Under the pieces are notes generated by a model, which made no database searches, was not told the origin of the DNA, and saw only the letters and a program-made list of their open reading frames with translations. Below, in pieces: positions 53,708-62,431 of a stretch of DNA of 64,000 bases. A program made the position numbers and the translations under genes. Position 1 is the first letter of the stretch, and every line of letters begins with the position of its first letter. The stretch comes from Acinetobacter bohemicus ANC 3994 (GTDB lineage: Bacteria > Pseudomonadota > Gammaproteobacteria > Pseudomonadales > Moraxellaceae), in NCBI RefSeq assembly GCF_000367925.1, contig NZ_KB849164.1, forward strand, positions 846,349 through 910,348. Direction: 5' to 3'.

Positions 53708-54481
53708 GTGACTAATCTACTCGACATGGACTTAGAGTTAAATGATGATGAAATGCACCTTTATTCACGCCAAATTCTGCTTGATGGTTGGGATATAGAA
53801 GCACAAGAAAAACTTAAACTAGCCAATGTTCTTATTGTTGGTTGTGGTGGTATAGGTTGTACAAGTGCGGAACTATTAGCACGCGCAGGTGTGGGACAAA
53901 TCACCTTGATTGATGCCGACACCATTGAAATGAGCAATTTACAACGGCAAATAGCCTATGTGGAAGAAAATATTGGTTTCTATAAATCTGAAATACTCGC
54001 GAAGCGCTTAAAGCAAATTAACCCACATATTCGCATAGAAAGTTATACTTCTAAACTTGATGAAAGCAATGCAGAACAACTTATTTCTACTCAAGACTTG
54101 GTTTTGGATGGTTGTGATAATTTCACCACTCGCTATCTGGTTAATCAAACGTGTGCACAATTAAATATTCCTTTAATTAGTGCATCAGCTATAGGTTTTC
54201 AAGGTCAATTGTTTATGGTAGAAGGAGATTCTGCTTGCTATGAGTGTTTATTTCCAAAAGAAGAACATACAAACGAAAGTTTGCGTTGTGCAGATTCAGG
54301 CGTACTTGCGACAACGCCAAATGTCATGGCGAGTTTACAAGCCCATCATGCCTTGCTTTATTTAGGATTAGCTAAAACTCCATTGAAGCAAAAATTATTG
54401 CTTTGGGATGGTTTAAGCATGAAACAACGCTTACTTAGTTTTGCAAAAGATACAGATTGTTTGGTTTGTCAGGCAAGATAG
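53708..54481 (+). CDS. ThiF/MoeB/HesA-family adenylyltransferase
   Basis: 257-aa E1-like enzyme that adenylates the C-terminal glycine of a sulfur-carrier protein (ThiS or MoaD type). YSRQILLDGWDIEAQEKL near residue 19, the nucleotide motif VLIVGCGGIGCTSAELLARAGV near 44, DADTIEMSNLQRQ near 71 and the zinc pairs CYECLF near 177 and CLVCQ at the end. Whether it serves thiamin, molybdopterin or another pathway is unclear. Start GTG 53708 was used; ATG 53726 is also possible. First gene after the CRISPR leader. Confidence 0.85.
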   Translation: MTNLLDMDLELNDDEMHLYSRQILLDGWDIEAQEKLKLANVLIVGCGGIGCTSAELLARAGVGQITLIDADTIEMSNLQRQIAYVEENIGFYKSEILAKRLKQINPHIRIESYTSKLDESNAEQLISTQDLVLDGCDNFTTRYLVNQTCAQLNIPLISASAIGFQGQLFMVEGDSACYECLFPKEEHTNESLRCADSGVLATTPNVMASLQAHHALLYLGLAKTPLKQKLLLWDGLSMKQRLLSFAKDTDCLVCQAR

Positions 54482-54538
54482 TCCTGCAAAACCATATTTT
54501 TTGCTACACTCACTACAATTTAATTCTACTTAGACATT

Positions 54539-55837
54539 ATGAAAAACAATATCTGGTTAGATGGACTGCGTTCAGTTGCCCGAGTTGGGGAAACAGCTGT
54601 CATTGCAGCAAAAGCGGGCATTAAATACGCCACTGAAAAACCAAGTAACGCAAAATTGATGCGCGAAACTTTTGAATCTTTAGGTTCAACCTATATTAAA
54701 CTTGGGCAGTTTATTGCCAGTACGCCATCCTTATTTCCACGTGAATATGTTGAAGAATTTCAAGGTTGTTTAGATCAAACACCATCATTGCCATTTAGTT
54801 ATGTACAAGGGGTTTTAGCCTCTGAATTTGCAGGTAGAAATTTAGATGAAATTTTTGCCTCGATTGAAGAAAAACCTTTAGCTTCAGCATCGATTGCACA
54901 AGTTCACGCAGCGAAACTGGTAAGCGGTGAAGATGTGGTGATTAAAGTGCAAAAGCCAGGCGTAGAGACTATTCTCTATACTGACTTAAATGTCTTGCAT
55001 TGGGCAACCAAGGCTTTAGAAAGAGTTGTGCCGAAAGTCAAATTTGCATCACTTGCAGATATTGTCGATGAAATTAAAACTCGTATGGTACGTGAAGTTG
55101 ATTTTATTGAAGAAGCACAAAATTTAGATGATTTTGTCAATTATTTGAATGTCACTCAAAACAATAAAGCCACTGCACCAAAAGTCTATCATCAATATTC
55201 AACACGTCGTGTGCTGACCATGCAGCGTTTGTATGGTGTGCCTTTGACTGATTTTGATGTGGTCAAAAAGGTCTCTAAAGATCCATCTCAGGTTTTAATT
55301 ACAGCCATGAATACATGGTTTGGTAGCCTGATGATGTGTAACAGTTTCCATGCTGACTTACACGCAGGCAATCTGATGTTGCTTGAAGATGGTCGTGTCG
55401 GTTTTATCGATTTTGGTATCGTTGGGCAATTAAATCCAACTGTATGGACTGCATCGATTGCATTTATGGATGCACTGCAAAGAACGAATTACAACCTGAT
55501 GGCAGAAAACATGCTGAAAATGGGTATGACGGATAAGAAAATTGATACTCAGGTTTTAGCAGCGGATTTAGAGCGGTTATTTGGTGGTGTATTAATGGCA
55601 GATCCTCAGCAAATTTTAAGTTCAAATCCTGCCGATTTAAACGATATTATGATGGATATGGTGGGTGTCGGTGAGCGTCATGGTATTCGCTTCCCACGTG
55701 ATTTCGCATTGCTATTTAAGCAAATGCTGTATTTCGATCGCTTTATGCGCATTCTTGCACCGTATACCGATATTTATGCAGACCAGCGTTTGCAAATGGT
55801 GCAAACACTTGACCCGAATGTGTTGTTAAAAAACTAA
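54539..55837 (+). CDS. UbiB/AarF-family (ABC1) atypical kinase
   Basis: 432-aa UbiB-like protein. KLGQFIASTPSLFPREYVEEF near residue 57 is the invariant KxGQ-type motif. ASIAQVHAAKLVSGEDVVIKVQKPG near 119 is the atypical Ala-rich loop with the nucleotide Lys. FHADLHAGNLMLLEDGRVGFIDFG near 275-298 is the catalytic/metal block. UbiB proteins support coenzyme Q synthesis as ATPases. The C-terminal membrane helices of classical UbiB are absent, so it is a soluble paralogue. Confidence 0.85.
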   Translation: MKNNIWLDGLRSVARVGETAVIAAKAGIKYATEKPSNAKLMRETFESLGSTYIKLGQFIASTPSLFPREYVEEFQGCLDQTPSLPFSYVQGVLASEFAGRNLDEIFASIEEKPLASASIAQVHAAKLVSGEDVVIKVQKPGVETILYTDLNVLHWATKALERVVPKVKFASLADIVDEIKTRMVREVDFIEEAQNLDDFVNYLNVTQNNKATAPKVYHQYSTRRVLTMQRLYGVPLTDFDVVKKVSKDPSQVLITAMNTWFGSLMMCNSFHADLHAGNLMLLEDGRVGFIDFGIVGQLNPTVWTASIAFMDALQRTNYNLMAENMLKMGMTDKKIDTQVLAADLERLFGGVLMADPQQILSSNPADLNDIMMDMVGVGERHGIRFPRDFALLFKQMLYFDRFMRILAPYTDIYADQRLQMVQTLDPNVLLKN

Positions 55838-55850
55838 GTTGTTTTAAGAA

Positions 55851-55926
55851 AATCCCCCTAAATCCCCCTTTTTCAAAGAGGGACTTAAAAGCTCCTCCCT
55901 TTTTTAAAGGGAGGTTGGGAGGGATT
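55851..55926. repeat. Intergenic pyrimidine/purine-rich hairpin repeat, copy 2
   Basis: AATCCCCCTAAATCCCCCTT, then CTCCTCCCTT...AAGGGAGGTTGGGAGGGATT, placed just after the UbiB-like gene's stop. Nearly identical in its second half to 1938-1970 in this window. Forms stable hairpins; no coding capacity. Confidence 0.7.
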
Positions 55927-55957
55927 AAAAAAGTCAAAATCTGTTAAGGGTAAAAAT

Positions 55958-56338
55958 GTGGACGCAATTATCATTGAAGGTTTGAAAGTTGAAACAGTGG
56001 TTGGCTGTTTTAATTGGGAACGTCAAATTATTCAGCCTTTAATGCTTGATATGACGATTCAGACCAATTTAGAGCAAGCATCGAATTCGGATGAATTGAA
56101 AGATACGTTGAATTATGCGGAAATTTGCGAAATTTCAGCTACTGTGATTCAAAAAGCACAGCCAGAATTGATCGAACATGCAGCAAAACTTGTTCTAAAT
56201 GCACTTTTTACTACCTTTCCCGCAGTCGAATCTATTATGATTACGATCAGGAAGCCTGCCATTATCGCGCAAGCAAATTCTGTAGGAATTCGTCTTGAAC
56301 GCCACCGAAACGATATTCGCCTTAGCTCTGGCGAGTAA
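55958..56338 (+). CDS. folB: Dihydroneopterin aldolase
   Basis: 126-aa folate enzyme. MDAIIIEGLKVETVVGCFNWERQ is the family N-terminus, with YAEICEISATVI and IRKPAIIAQANSVGIRLERHR at the C-terminus. Starts with GTG; AAGGG lies upstream. It overlaps the folK start by 44 bases. Confidence 0.9.
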   Translation: MDAIIIEGLKVETVVGCFNWERQIIQPLMLDMTIQTNLEQASNSDELKDTLNYAEICEISATVIQKAQPELIEHAAKLVLNALFTTFPAVESIMITIRKPAIIAQANSVGIRLERHRNDIRLSSGE

Positions 56339-56750
56339 TTGCCATCCTGAACAACATTTTAAGCAGGCATTTTCCCAGATTGCTGAAATGGGGCAGGTTC
56401 AATTCTCTGAAATTTATTTAATGCCATGTCGAGATGCGATTGGGGCAGACTATTGGAATGCTGCCTGTTTGCTTAAGTCTCATTTACATGTTGACGAAAT
56501 CATGCACTTGTTGAAGAAAATGGAAACAGATTCAGGTCGTGTACGTCCATCCCATTTTATTTCCTTAGATGTCGATTTGATTGCTTGGGGGATAGATTTA
56601 GAACACATGCAATTTAATCCGAAAAAATTACCCTTAGCTTTAGACGTAAAAATTCCAATGCAAGATGTTTGGAAGCATGTAATTTTTGTATACGATGCTG
56701 CTATTGATTATCCCATTGTGCATTTAACTAAATCTAATCTCAGTTCATAG
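56295..56750 (+). CDS. folK: Hydroxymethylpterin pyrophosphokinase
   Basis: 151-aa HPPK. ALASNCHPEQHFKQAF near residue 11 corresponds to the GSNxxP-type start. MPCRDAIGADYWNAACLL near 44 and the catalytic DSGRVRPSHFISLDVDLIAWG near 83-103 hold the metal-binding Asp pair. Translation appears to start at TTG 56295 with AGGA seven bases upstream, inside folB. Makes the substrate for dihydropteroate synthase; pairs with folB. Confidence 0.85.
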   Translation: MNATETIFALALASNCHPEQHFKQAFSQIAEMGQVQFSEIYLMPCRDAIGADYWNAACLLKSHLHVDEIMHLLKKMETDSGRVRPSHFISLDVDLIAWGIDLEHMQFNPKKLPLALDVKIPMQDVWKHVIFVYDAAIDYPIVHLTKSNLSS

Positions 56751-56899
56751 TGAACATCAATTCCTTTGCTTGACTATAGTCTTTGGTATTCAGTCTTCTC
56801 AATCAATCATATAGTATTTATATAGATTGATTTCATTGAAACAAATCTATGAACGGCTAGACTTGTTTGATGTTTCAAGCTATTTAAAAAAGTGTTTCT

Positions 56900-57472
56900 A
56901 TGAATATAAAGAACAGCAAGATGACAAAGATAAAACTTTTAGGCATCACCATGGTCATGTTTTTGACAGGCTGTAGCAGTATGAGCGTAGAACAATGTCA
57001 TACTGCACAATGGTTTTCTGTTGGTGAATCTGATGGCAGTTCAGGTCACGTGAGTCGCATTGATCGATATTTTAAGGCCTGTCAAAAAGCGGGGATTCAG
57101 CCTAATCAACAGCTTTATCAGCAAGGCTATCAACGCGGTTTAAGTTATTATTGTACGGCTGAAAATATATTTAATCAGGCATTAAAAGGCTCAGGCTCTT
57201 ACAGTGTGTGTCCTTTAGAAAAACGCAGCCAATTAAAGCCCTATTATGATGTGGCATCTGAATATTATCATGCTAAAAAACAACAAGATGATTTGTTAGA
57301 TAATTTAGAGCGTTATCGTACAGCGCTCCTTGATGATAAAATAAGCCCCGAAAATCGGGACAAATATCGTAAATTAATTCAAGAATTAAGAATTAAACAA
57401 GACAGAGTTGAATTTAATTATTATGAAGCTGATCGTAAATTAGAACGTTTTAAACGCCAAAATAGATTGTAA
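56900..57472 (+). CDS. DUF2799 lipoprotein
   Basis: 190-aa lipoprotein. A signal MTKIKLLGITMVMFLTGCSS (Cys ~25) is followed by the DUF2799 pattern: AQWFSVGESDGSSGHVSRIDRY, ACQKAGIQPN, YQQGYQRGLSYYC. A C-terminal coiled-coil-like helix (~120-185, rich in Glu/Arg/Lys) follows. Outer-membrane lipoprotein by signal; role unknown. Confidence 0.8.
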   Translation: MNIKNSKMTKIKLLGITMVMFLTGCSSMSVEQCHTAQWFSVGESDGSSGHVSRIDRYFKACQKAGIQPNQQLYQQGYQRGLSYYCTAENIFNQALKGSGSYSVCPLEKRSQLKPYYDVASEYYHAKKQQDDLLDNLERYRTALLDDKISPENRDKYRKLIQELRIKQDRVEFNYYEADRKLERFKRQNRL

Positions 57473-57493
57473 ATTTTACTTTTATGATTCATT

Positions 57494-57520
57494 AAAAAGC
57501 CCACAATAATGTGGGCTTTT
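57494..57520. terminator. Bidirectional rho-independent terminator
   Basis: AAAAGCCCACA and TGTGGGCTTTT lie between the convergent DUF2799 and coq7 genes. Confidence 0.9.
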
Positions 57521-57536
57521 ATTATGCGCAAAACAC

Positions 57537-58172
57537 TTAAATATAATAACTGGTCTTGGTCATGAGCTTAGAAATTGCAGTCATGGTAATACGTACAGGC
57601 GCGGGTAAATCCACACCGCCAGCATTCAGCGCGGTATCTCTATGCTGTAATTCATCTTCATTCATTTGCACTAAAATTTTACGTGAACGATCATCTTGTG
57701 CAGGTAGCTGTTTAATATGGTCTTCTAAATGCAAACTCACTTGACGTTCAGTTTCAGCCACAAAACCTAAGCTGTATTTATCACCGGCAATGCCTGCAAG
57801 TGCGCCCATACCAAATGAAAGTCCGTACCATACAGGATTGAGTAAACTGGTATGGCTGTCGAGCTCTTTTAAACGGTCTTCACACCAAGCCAAATGATCT
57901 TGTTCTTCAACGGCCGCTTGTTCCATTTCGTGGCGTACATTCGGCAATTTCGCAGTCAGTGCCTGACCATGATAAAGCGCTTGCGCACACACTTCACCGC
58001 TATGATTGACGCGCATTAAGCCCGCAACATGACGTGCTTCACTCACGGCTAGTTTTGTTTCAACATCACTGCTTGGATTTTCACGATGTGCAGTGGTTGT
58101 TCCTGGAACGAGGCTGCGTAGCGCTTGGTCAAATGAATGAATAAATTTGTCGATACCGGTATATTGACGCAT
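57537..58172 (-). CDS. coq7: 2-polyprenyl-3-methyl-6-methoxy-1,4-benzoquinone monooxygenase
   Basis: 211-aa di-iron hydroxylase of ubiquinone synthesis. Metal-binding motifs: MRVNHSGEVCAQALYHGQ near 53, AAVEEQDHLAWCEDRL near 86-101 and QMNEDELQHRDTALNAGG near 170-187, giving the E, ExxH, E, ExxH set. It takes the place of UbiF. Four bp after the LplT-like gene on the same strand, so co-transcribed. Confidence 0.93.
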   Translation of the reverse strand: MRQYTGIDKFIHSFDQALRSLVPGTTTAHRENPSSDVETKLAVSEARHVAGLMRVNHSGEVCAQALYHGQALTAKLPNVRHEMEQAAVEEQDHLAWCEDRLKELDSHTSLLNPVWYGLSFGMGALAGIAGDKYSLGFVAETERQVSLHLEDHIKQLPAQDDRSRKILVQMNEDELQHRDTALNAGGVDLPAPVRITMTAISKLMTKTSYYI

Positions 58173-58176
58173 AAAA

Positions 58177-59499
58177 TTAATCCTCTAAAGCAGCTTGTTG
58201 ATGTGCAGCAAGCATAGGCTTGAGTTTAAACAAAAGCCATGTCGTGAAAATGGCACTTAAAATAGCAGTAATACTAAAAAGTATTTTAATATCAATCTTG
58301 AATATACTTAAGATGATAATGGAAAATACAGCAGAGGATACCATGAATACCGCATTTAAAATGTTATTTGCTGCCACCACACGTGCACGATGTGAGCGTG
58401 GAGAAAAGGCTTGCATCATGGCGTATAGCGGTACGATATAAAAACCACCACTAATGCCCAGTAATGTCACAGCAAGCATGACATGGTAATAACTTAAGCC
58501 TTGGGTAAAGATATCTTTTAAACCCAGCATTTCACCTGTACGTTCGGGAACAAAAGCTAAACTTGCAGCCAAATAAAAAGCAAAAACAGTTAGACCCGTT
58601 GCACCAAGAGGCACCATCTTTAAATTCACTTCTGAACCGCCAATTCTGCGACACAATAATGAACCCACACCAATGCCGACAGAGAAAAAGGTTAAAAGTA
58701 GACTGACCACATTTTCAGAGGCATGTAAATTTTGTTGTGTTAGTTGTGGAATTTGGGTGAGATACGTTGCGCCATAAAACCAATACCAAGAATTGCCCAG
58801 TAAAATGAGAAAGATAATCGGTAAGCTTTTGGCATATTTTAAGGTTTGAAAACTGGTTCTAAAAAAATTCCAGTCAATTTGGAGATCAGGCGACGTGACA
58901 TTTTGCTTTAATACAAAGCGACTTGAGAAATAACCGAAAACGGCAATGATCACCACAGTCAAGCTAATCCAAATGAGATTGCCTTGTGATGTGGAAATAA
59001 CTGCACCCCCTAAAATCATTCCCAGTAAAATTGCGATAGATGTCCCTGATTGAAATAATGCGTTTCCAGACATCAATTCATTCGGTTTTAAAATTTCAGG
59101 CAAAATGGCATATTTAATTGGCCCAAAGAAGGTGGAGTGTGTCCCCATTAAAAATAAAGCCAATAATAACAGCCATAAATGACCGAGGATAAAGCCAGCC
59201 GAACCAATCAACATGATCCCAATTTCAAGGATTTTAATGCCACGTACAAGTTGTGAGCGTTCGTACTTGTCGGCAATTTGTCCAGCTGTCGCAGAGAAAA
59301 TAAAATAGGGTAAAATAAACAATAAGGCTGCGAGATTATTCAGCGTACTTACATCTGCGCTTTGTTGATTAATCCAACCATAGGTAATGACCAATAACAG
59401 CGCTTGTTTATAGACATTGTCATTGAGTGCACCAAAAAATTGAGTAACAAACATCGGTAAAAATCGACGCGTGCCTAAAAGATGTTCATTTTTTTCCAT
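58177..59499 (-). CDS. MFS transporter, LplT (lysophospholipid transporter)-like
   Basis: 440-aa, twelve-helix MFS protein with RFLPMFVTQFFGALNDNVYKQAL at the N-terminus, the signature of the LplT/Aas-linked group, and GQIADKYERSQLVRGIKI near 75 (the MFS A-motif position). LplT flips lysophospholipids inward for reacylation. The acyltransferase-ligase Aas is not attached or adjacent here. Upstream of coq7 in one unit. Confidence 0.85.
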   Translation of the reverse strand: MEKNEHLLGTRRFLPMFVTQFFGALNDNVYKQALLLVITYGWINQQSADVSTLNNLAALLFILPYFIFSATAGQIADKYERSQLVRGIKILEIGIMLIGSAGFILGHLWLLLLALFLMGTHSTFFGPIKYAILPEILKPNELMSGNALFQSGTSIAILLGMILGGAVISTSQGNLIWISLTVVIIAVFGYFSSRFVLKQNVTSPDLQIDWNFFRTSFQTLKYAKSLPIIFLILLGNSWYWFYGATYLTQIPQLTQQNLHASENVVSLLLTFFSVGIGVGSLLCRRIGGSEVNLKMVPLGATGLTVFAFYLAASLAFVPERTGEMLGLKDIFTQGLSYYHVMLAVTLLGISGGFYIVPLYAMMQAFSPRSHRARVVAANNILNAVFMVSSAVFSIIILSIFKIDIKILFSITAILSAIFTTWLLFKLKPMLAAHQQAALED

Positions 59500-59676
59500 G
59501 GTTTCTGGACTTCATTAAGTTTTATTAAGAAATGTGAGCATTTGGTAAAACGCGATAAAAATCATGTATGATGTTTTTAACCTATACTTTAGTGAAAATT
59601 CCAATAGATTTGAGCTTGTTAGCAAGCTTTCATTGGGCATTTTCATTATAAATATTATACGAGTTTAGAGTTTTTT

Positions 59677-62409
59677 ATGCTTTCAAAACTGGATTTTAAA
59701 CAGTCGACTCTTACACTAAGTGTCCATTCCATCATACAGTGGAATGATCAACATACACGATTCTGTTTAAGTCTCTTTTTAAGCTTGCTTGCGCAACAAA
59801 GTTTTGCACAAGTGACACAGCCAAATGCAATCACCACTCAAGCAGAATTTCAACAACAACTCAAGAGTGAAGCTGTTAAACAAGGTTTGAATAGTACTGA
59901 AGAAATAGAAAAAATTGAAAATTTGCCAGAAAAAAAGTCCGAGCCTGATAGTTTGCAAATGCTGCAACAACAAGAGCAAGCCATACAGCCTTTGGCTGAA
60001 TTTAAACCGATTGAATTTGAAGCGCTAGAAGAACTACCGATAGAACCTGTCAATCAAGCGATGGCAGATGAAATTTTTCGTGTGGCAGAAGGTGCGAAAA
60101 ATGAAGCACAACAGTATCGCGCAGGGCAAATTTCTGAGGTCATGGTTTCTGATGCAACTCAGCAAGAGTTAGTTGAAATTAATCAAGCTCCTGTGAATGT
60201 TGATCGGTTAATCACAAGTATTCAAGCAGACAGTCAAATTGTTGTTGAAGCCAATGAGTCTGGAACAACATTACCTGAATTAGGCCCAACTGATGGTGAT
60301 GAAATAGAAGAGCCGAATTTTTTCAAGCGCTGGTTCTATAGAATACGTCCATCACGTCAATTAAGTGCGACAAAAGTGCAGCGTATCAGCGCGGATATTG
60401 TGATTAATGCGACAGAAAATAATAGTGATATTTCAAATAAAGCCTATACTCAAGCTGTAGAGAATTTAAAAGCCAATATGAAGGGCAAGCTGTCCAGTTT
60501 TACCCAAGAATCATTTAGTGATTTTCCTTCAGCATTGCCACAGCTTCGAACATTGTCTAATCAAGCAGCGCAGGCTGTTGGCTTTTATAATGCGACGTTT
60601 AAATTTGAAAAACTCAGTGAAAATCGTGTTCGGGTTCGAGTAACGCCGAATGCACCCGTGCAAATTAAACAACAGAATGTTGAATTTAGTGGCGCGGGTC
60701 AGAATGAATCACAATTCCAAGTTATTCGTGTTTTGCCCGATCAAGAAGTCGGTGATGTTTTTAATCATGGTTTATATGAACAGACCAAAGCACGTATTAC
60801 AGAAGCAGCAAGCAATAATGGTTTCTTTGATAGCTATTGGCGATTACACGATGTAAAAATTGCTCAACCGCAAGATACAGCAGATATCAATTTACGCTAT
60901 GAAACAGGTGAGCGCTATAAACTAGGCGCTGTTGAATTTCGGATGAGTGATCCATCGAAACCCTTTCCAATTGATTTAGATGTCTTGCAAAGTATGGTGT
61001 CTTGGCAAGATGGTGCAGATTATGCTTTTTGGCGTGTTAATGGTTTGGCAAATAACTTAACCAACTCCCGTTATTTTAATTACACCTTGGTTGATGCAGT
61101 ACGACCAGATCCAATCGAAAAACCGTTAGAATTAGCACCCGATATTCAAGCTTTGGTTGATCAGCAAAAAATATCAGAAAGTGATGCCAGTATTCAGGAT
61201 AAAAAGAAAGTTGCTTCGTCCCAAGAAGTCACTCAGTCTGTGGTAAATGAACGTGAGTTTGCAGGCACGACCGATGCTCAAAGCGAACAGAATTTACGTC
61301 AATTACGGGTAGAGCAAGAAAACAAAGAAACTGAAGAAGATCGCTTAAAAGCCCAAGCACGTGCAGAAAAGAAAGTTCCTGTCATTGTGACATTGAATGC
61401 TGACCGTCTAAATAGTGCTGAAATGGGTGCGGGTTTTGGTTCAGACACTGGGGTGCGTTTACGTGGTCAGTATCGCCGCGCTATTGTGAATCGCCGTGGT
61501 CATTCCTTTGATGCCAACTTAGAATTATCGCAAATTCGTCAGTCTATTGATGGTCATTATAATATTCCATATAACCATCCACTAAATGACTATATTAGTT
61601 TGGTTGGTGGTTATGAGCGTGAAGAACGTGAAGGGGTAGCTCAAGGCATGGGCTTGATGATTGAGTCTGCCGTTGCGGGTGTGGATCGGGTGATTAAAAA
61701 TCCTCGTGGAAGTTGGCAACACGCCTTTGGTCTACGCTTCCGTTCCGACCGTATTACTCAAGATGGTTTGGTTGATTTTTCTCAAATTCCAGAAGCATTC
61801 TTGGTAAATAAGAATGAACAACAACAATCATTATTGTTTGGTTATGAAGTGTCACGTACCACCAGCGATAAACGGGTTAATCCAAGTAAAGGCTTTAAGC
61901 AAACCTATAAAGCAGAATTTGGTAGTGAAACCTTATTGTCCGATGCTGATATGGCCATTGTAAATGCAGGTTGGCGTTTTATCTATTCATTGGGTGAAAA
62001 TGATAACCATCAGTTTGTCGGGCGTGGTGATTTAGGTTATATCTTTGCACAAGACTTTAGTAAAGTTCCTTATAATTTGCGTTATTTTGCGGGTGGTGAT
62101 CAAAGTATTCGTGGTTTTGATTATAAGAGTTTAGCTGCTGAGCAAGATGGATTTAGAATTGGTGGGCAAGCTTTAGCTGTCGGGTCTTTGGAATATAACT
62201 ATCAATTCAAAGAAGGTTGGCGTGCAGCTATATTTAGTGATGTGGGGAATGCCTATGATCAAGATTTTAGTACGCCAACAGCATATAGTGTCGGTTTAGG
62301 GGTTCGTTGGGCATCGTCAATTGGCCCAATTCGTATCGATGTGGCTTCAGGTATTTCCGATGATAGTCATCCAATACGGATCCATTTCTTTATTGGTCCA
62401 CAATTATAG
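59677..62409 (+). CDS. tamA: TamA-like Omp85 outer-membrane protein
   Basis: 910-aa outer-membrane barrel protein of the translocation and assembly module. Signal-like N-terminus (FCLSLFLSLLAQQSFAQ, ~29-45), a long Gln/Glu-rich low-complexity segment (~50-210), POTRA-type repeats (~230-490), a charged insertion (~490-570), then the 16-strand Omp85 barrel with GAGFGSDTGVRLRGQYRR, PYNLRYFAGGDQSIRGFDY (the VRGF/IRGF motif) and SIGPIRIDVASGI near the end. E. coli TamA is ~577 aa, so this is much longer. It is directly upstream of tamB. Confidence 0.88.
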   Translation: MLSKLDFKQSTLTLSVHSIIQWNDQHTRFCLSLFLSLLAQQSFAQVTQPNAITTQAEFQQQLKSEAVKQGLNSTEEIEKIENLPEKKSEPDSLQMLQQQEQAIQPLAEFKPIEFEALEELPIEPVNQAMADEIFRVAEGAKNEAQQYRAGQISEVMVSDATQQELVEINQAPVNVDRLITSIQADSQIVVEANESGTTLPELGPTDGDEIEEPNFFKRWFYRIRPSRQLSATKVQRISADIVINATENNSDISNKAYTQAVENLKANMKGKLSSFTQESFSDFPSALPQLRTLSNQAAQAVGFYNATFKFEKLSENRVRVRVTPNAPVQIKQQNVEFSGAGQNESQFQVIRVLPDQEVGDVFNHGLYEQTKARITEAASNNGFFDSYWRLHDVKIAQPQDTADINLRYETGERYKLGAVEFRMSDPSKPFPIDLDVLQSMVSWQDGADYAFWRVNGLANNLTNSRYFNYTLVDAVRPDPIEKPLELAPDIQALVDQQKISESDASIQDKKKVASSQEVTQSVVNEREFAGTTDAQSEQNLRQLRVEQENKETEEDRLKAQARAEKKVPVIVTLNADRLNSAEMGAGFGSDTGVRLRGQYRRAIVNRRGHSFDANLELSQIRQSIDGHYNIPYNHPLNDYISLVGGYEREEREGVAQGMGLMIESAVAGVDRVIKNPRGSWQHAFGLRFRSDRITQDGLVDFSQIPEAFLVNKNEQQQSLLFGYEVSRTTSDKRVNPSKGFKQTYKAEFGSETLLSDADMAIVNAGWRFIYSLGENDNHQFVGRGDLGYIFAQDFSKVPYNLRYFAGGDQSIRGFDYKSLAAEQDGFRIGGQALAVGSLEYNYQFKEGWRAAIFSDVGNAYDQDFSTPTAYSVGLGVRWASSIGPIRIDVASGISDDSHPIRIHFFIGPQL

Positions 62410-62431
62410 ATTTTAGGTTTTAGAGAGCATT

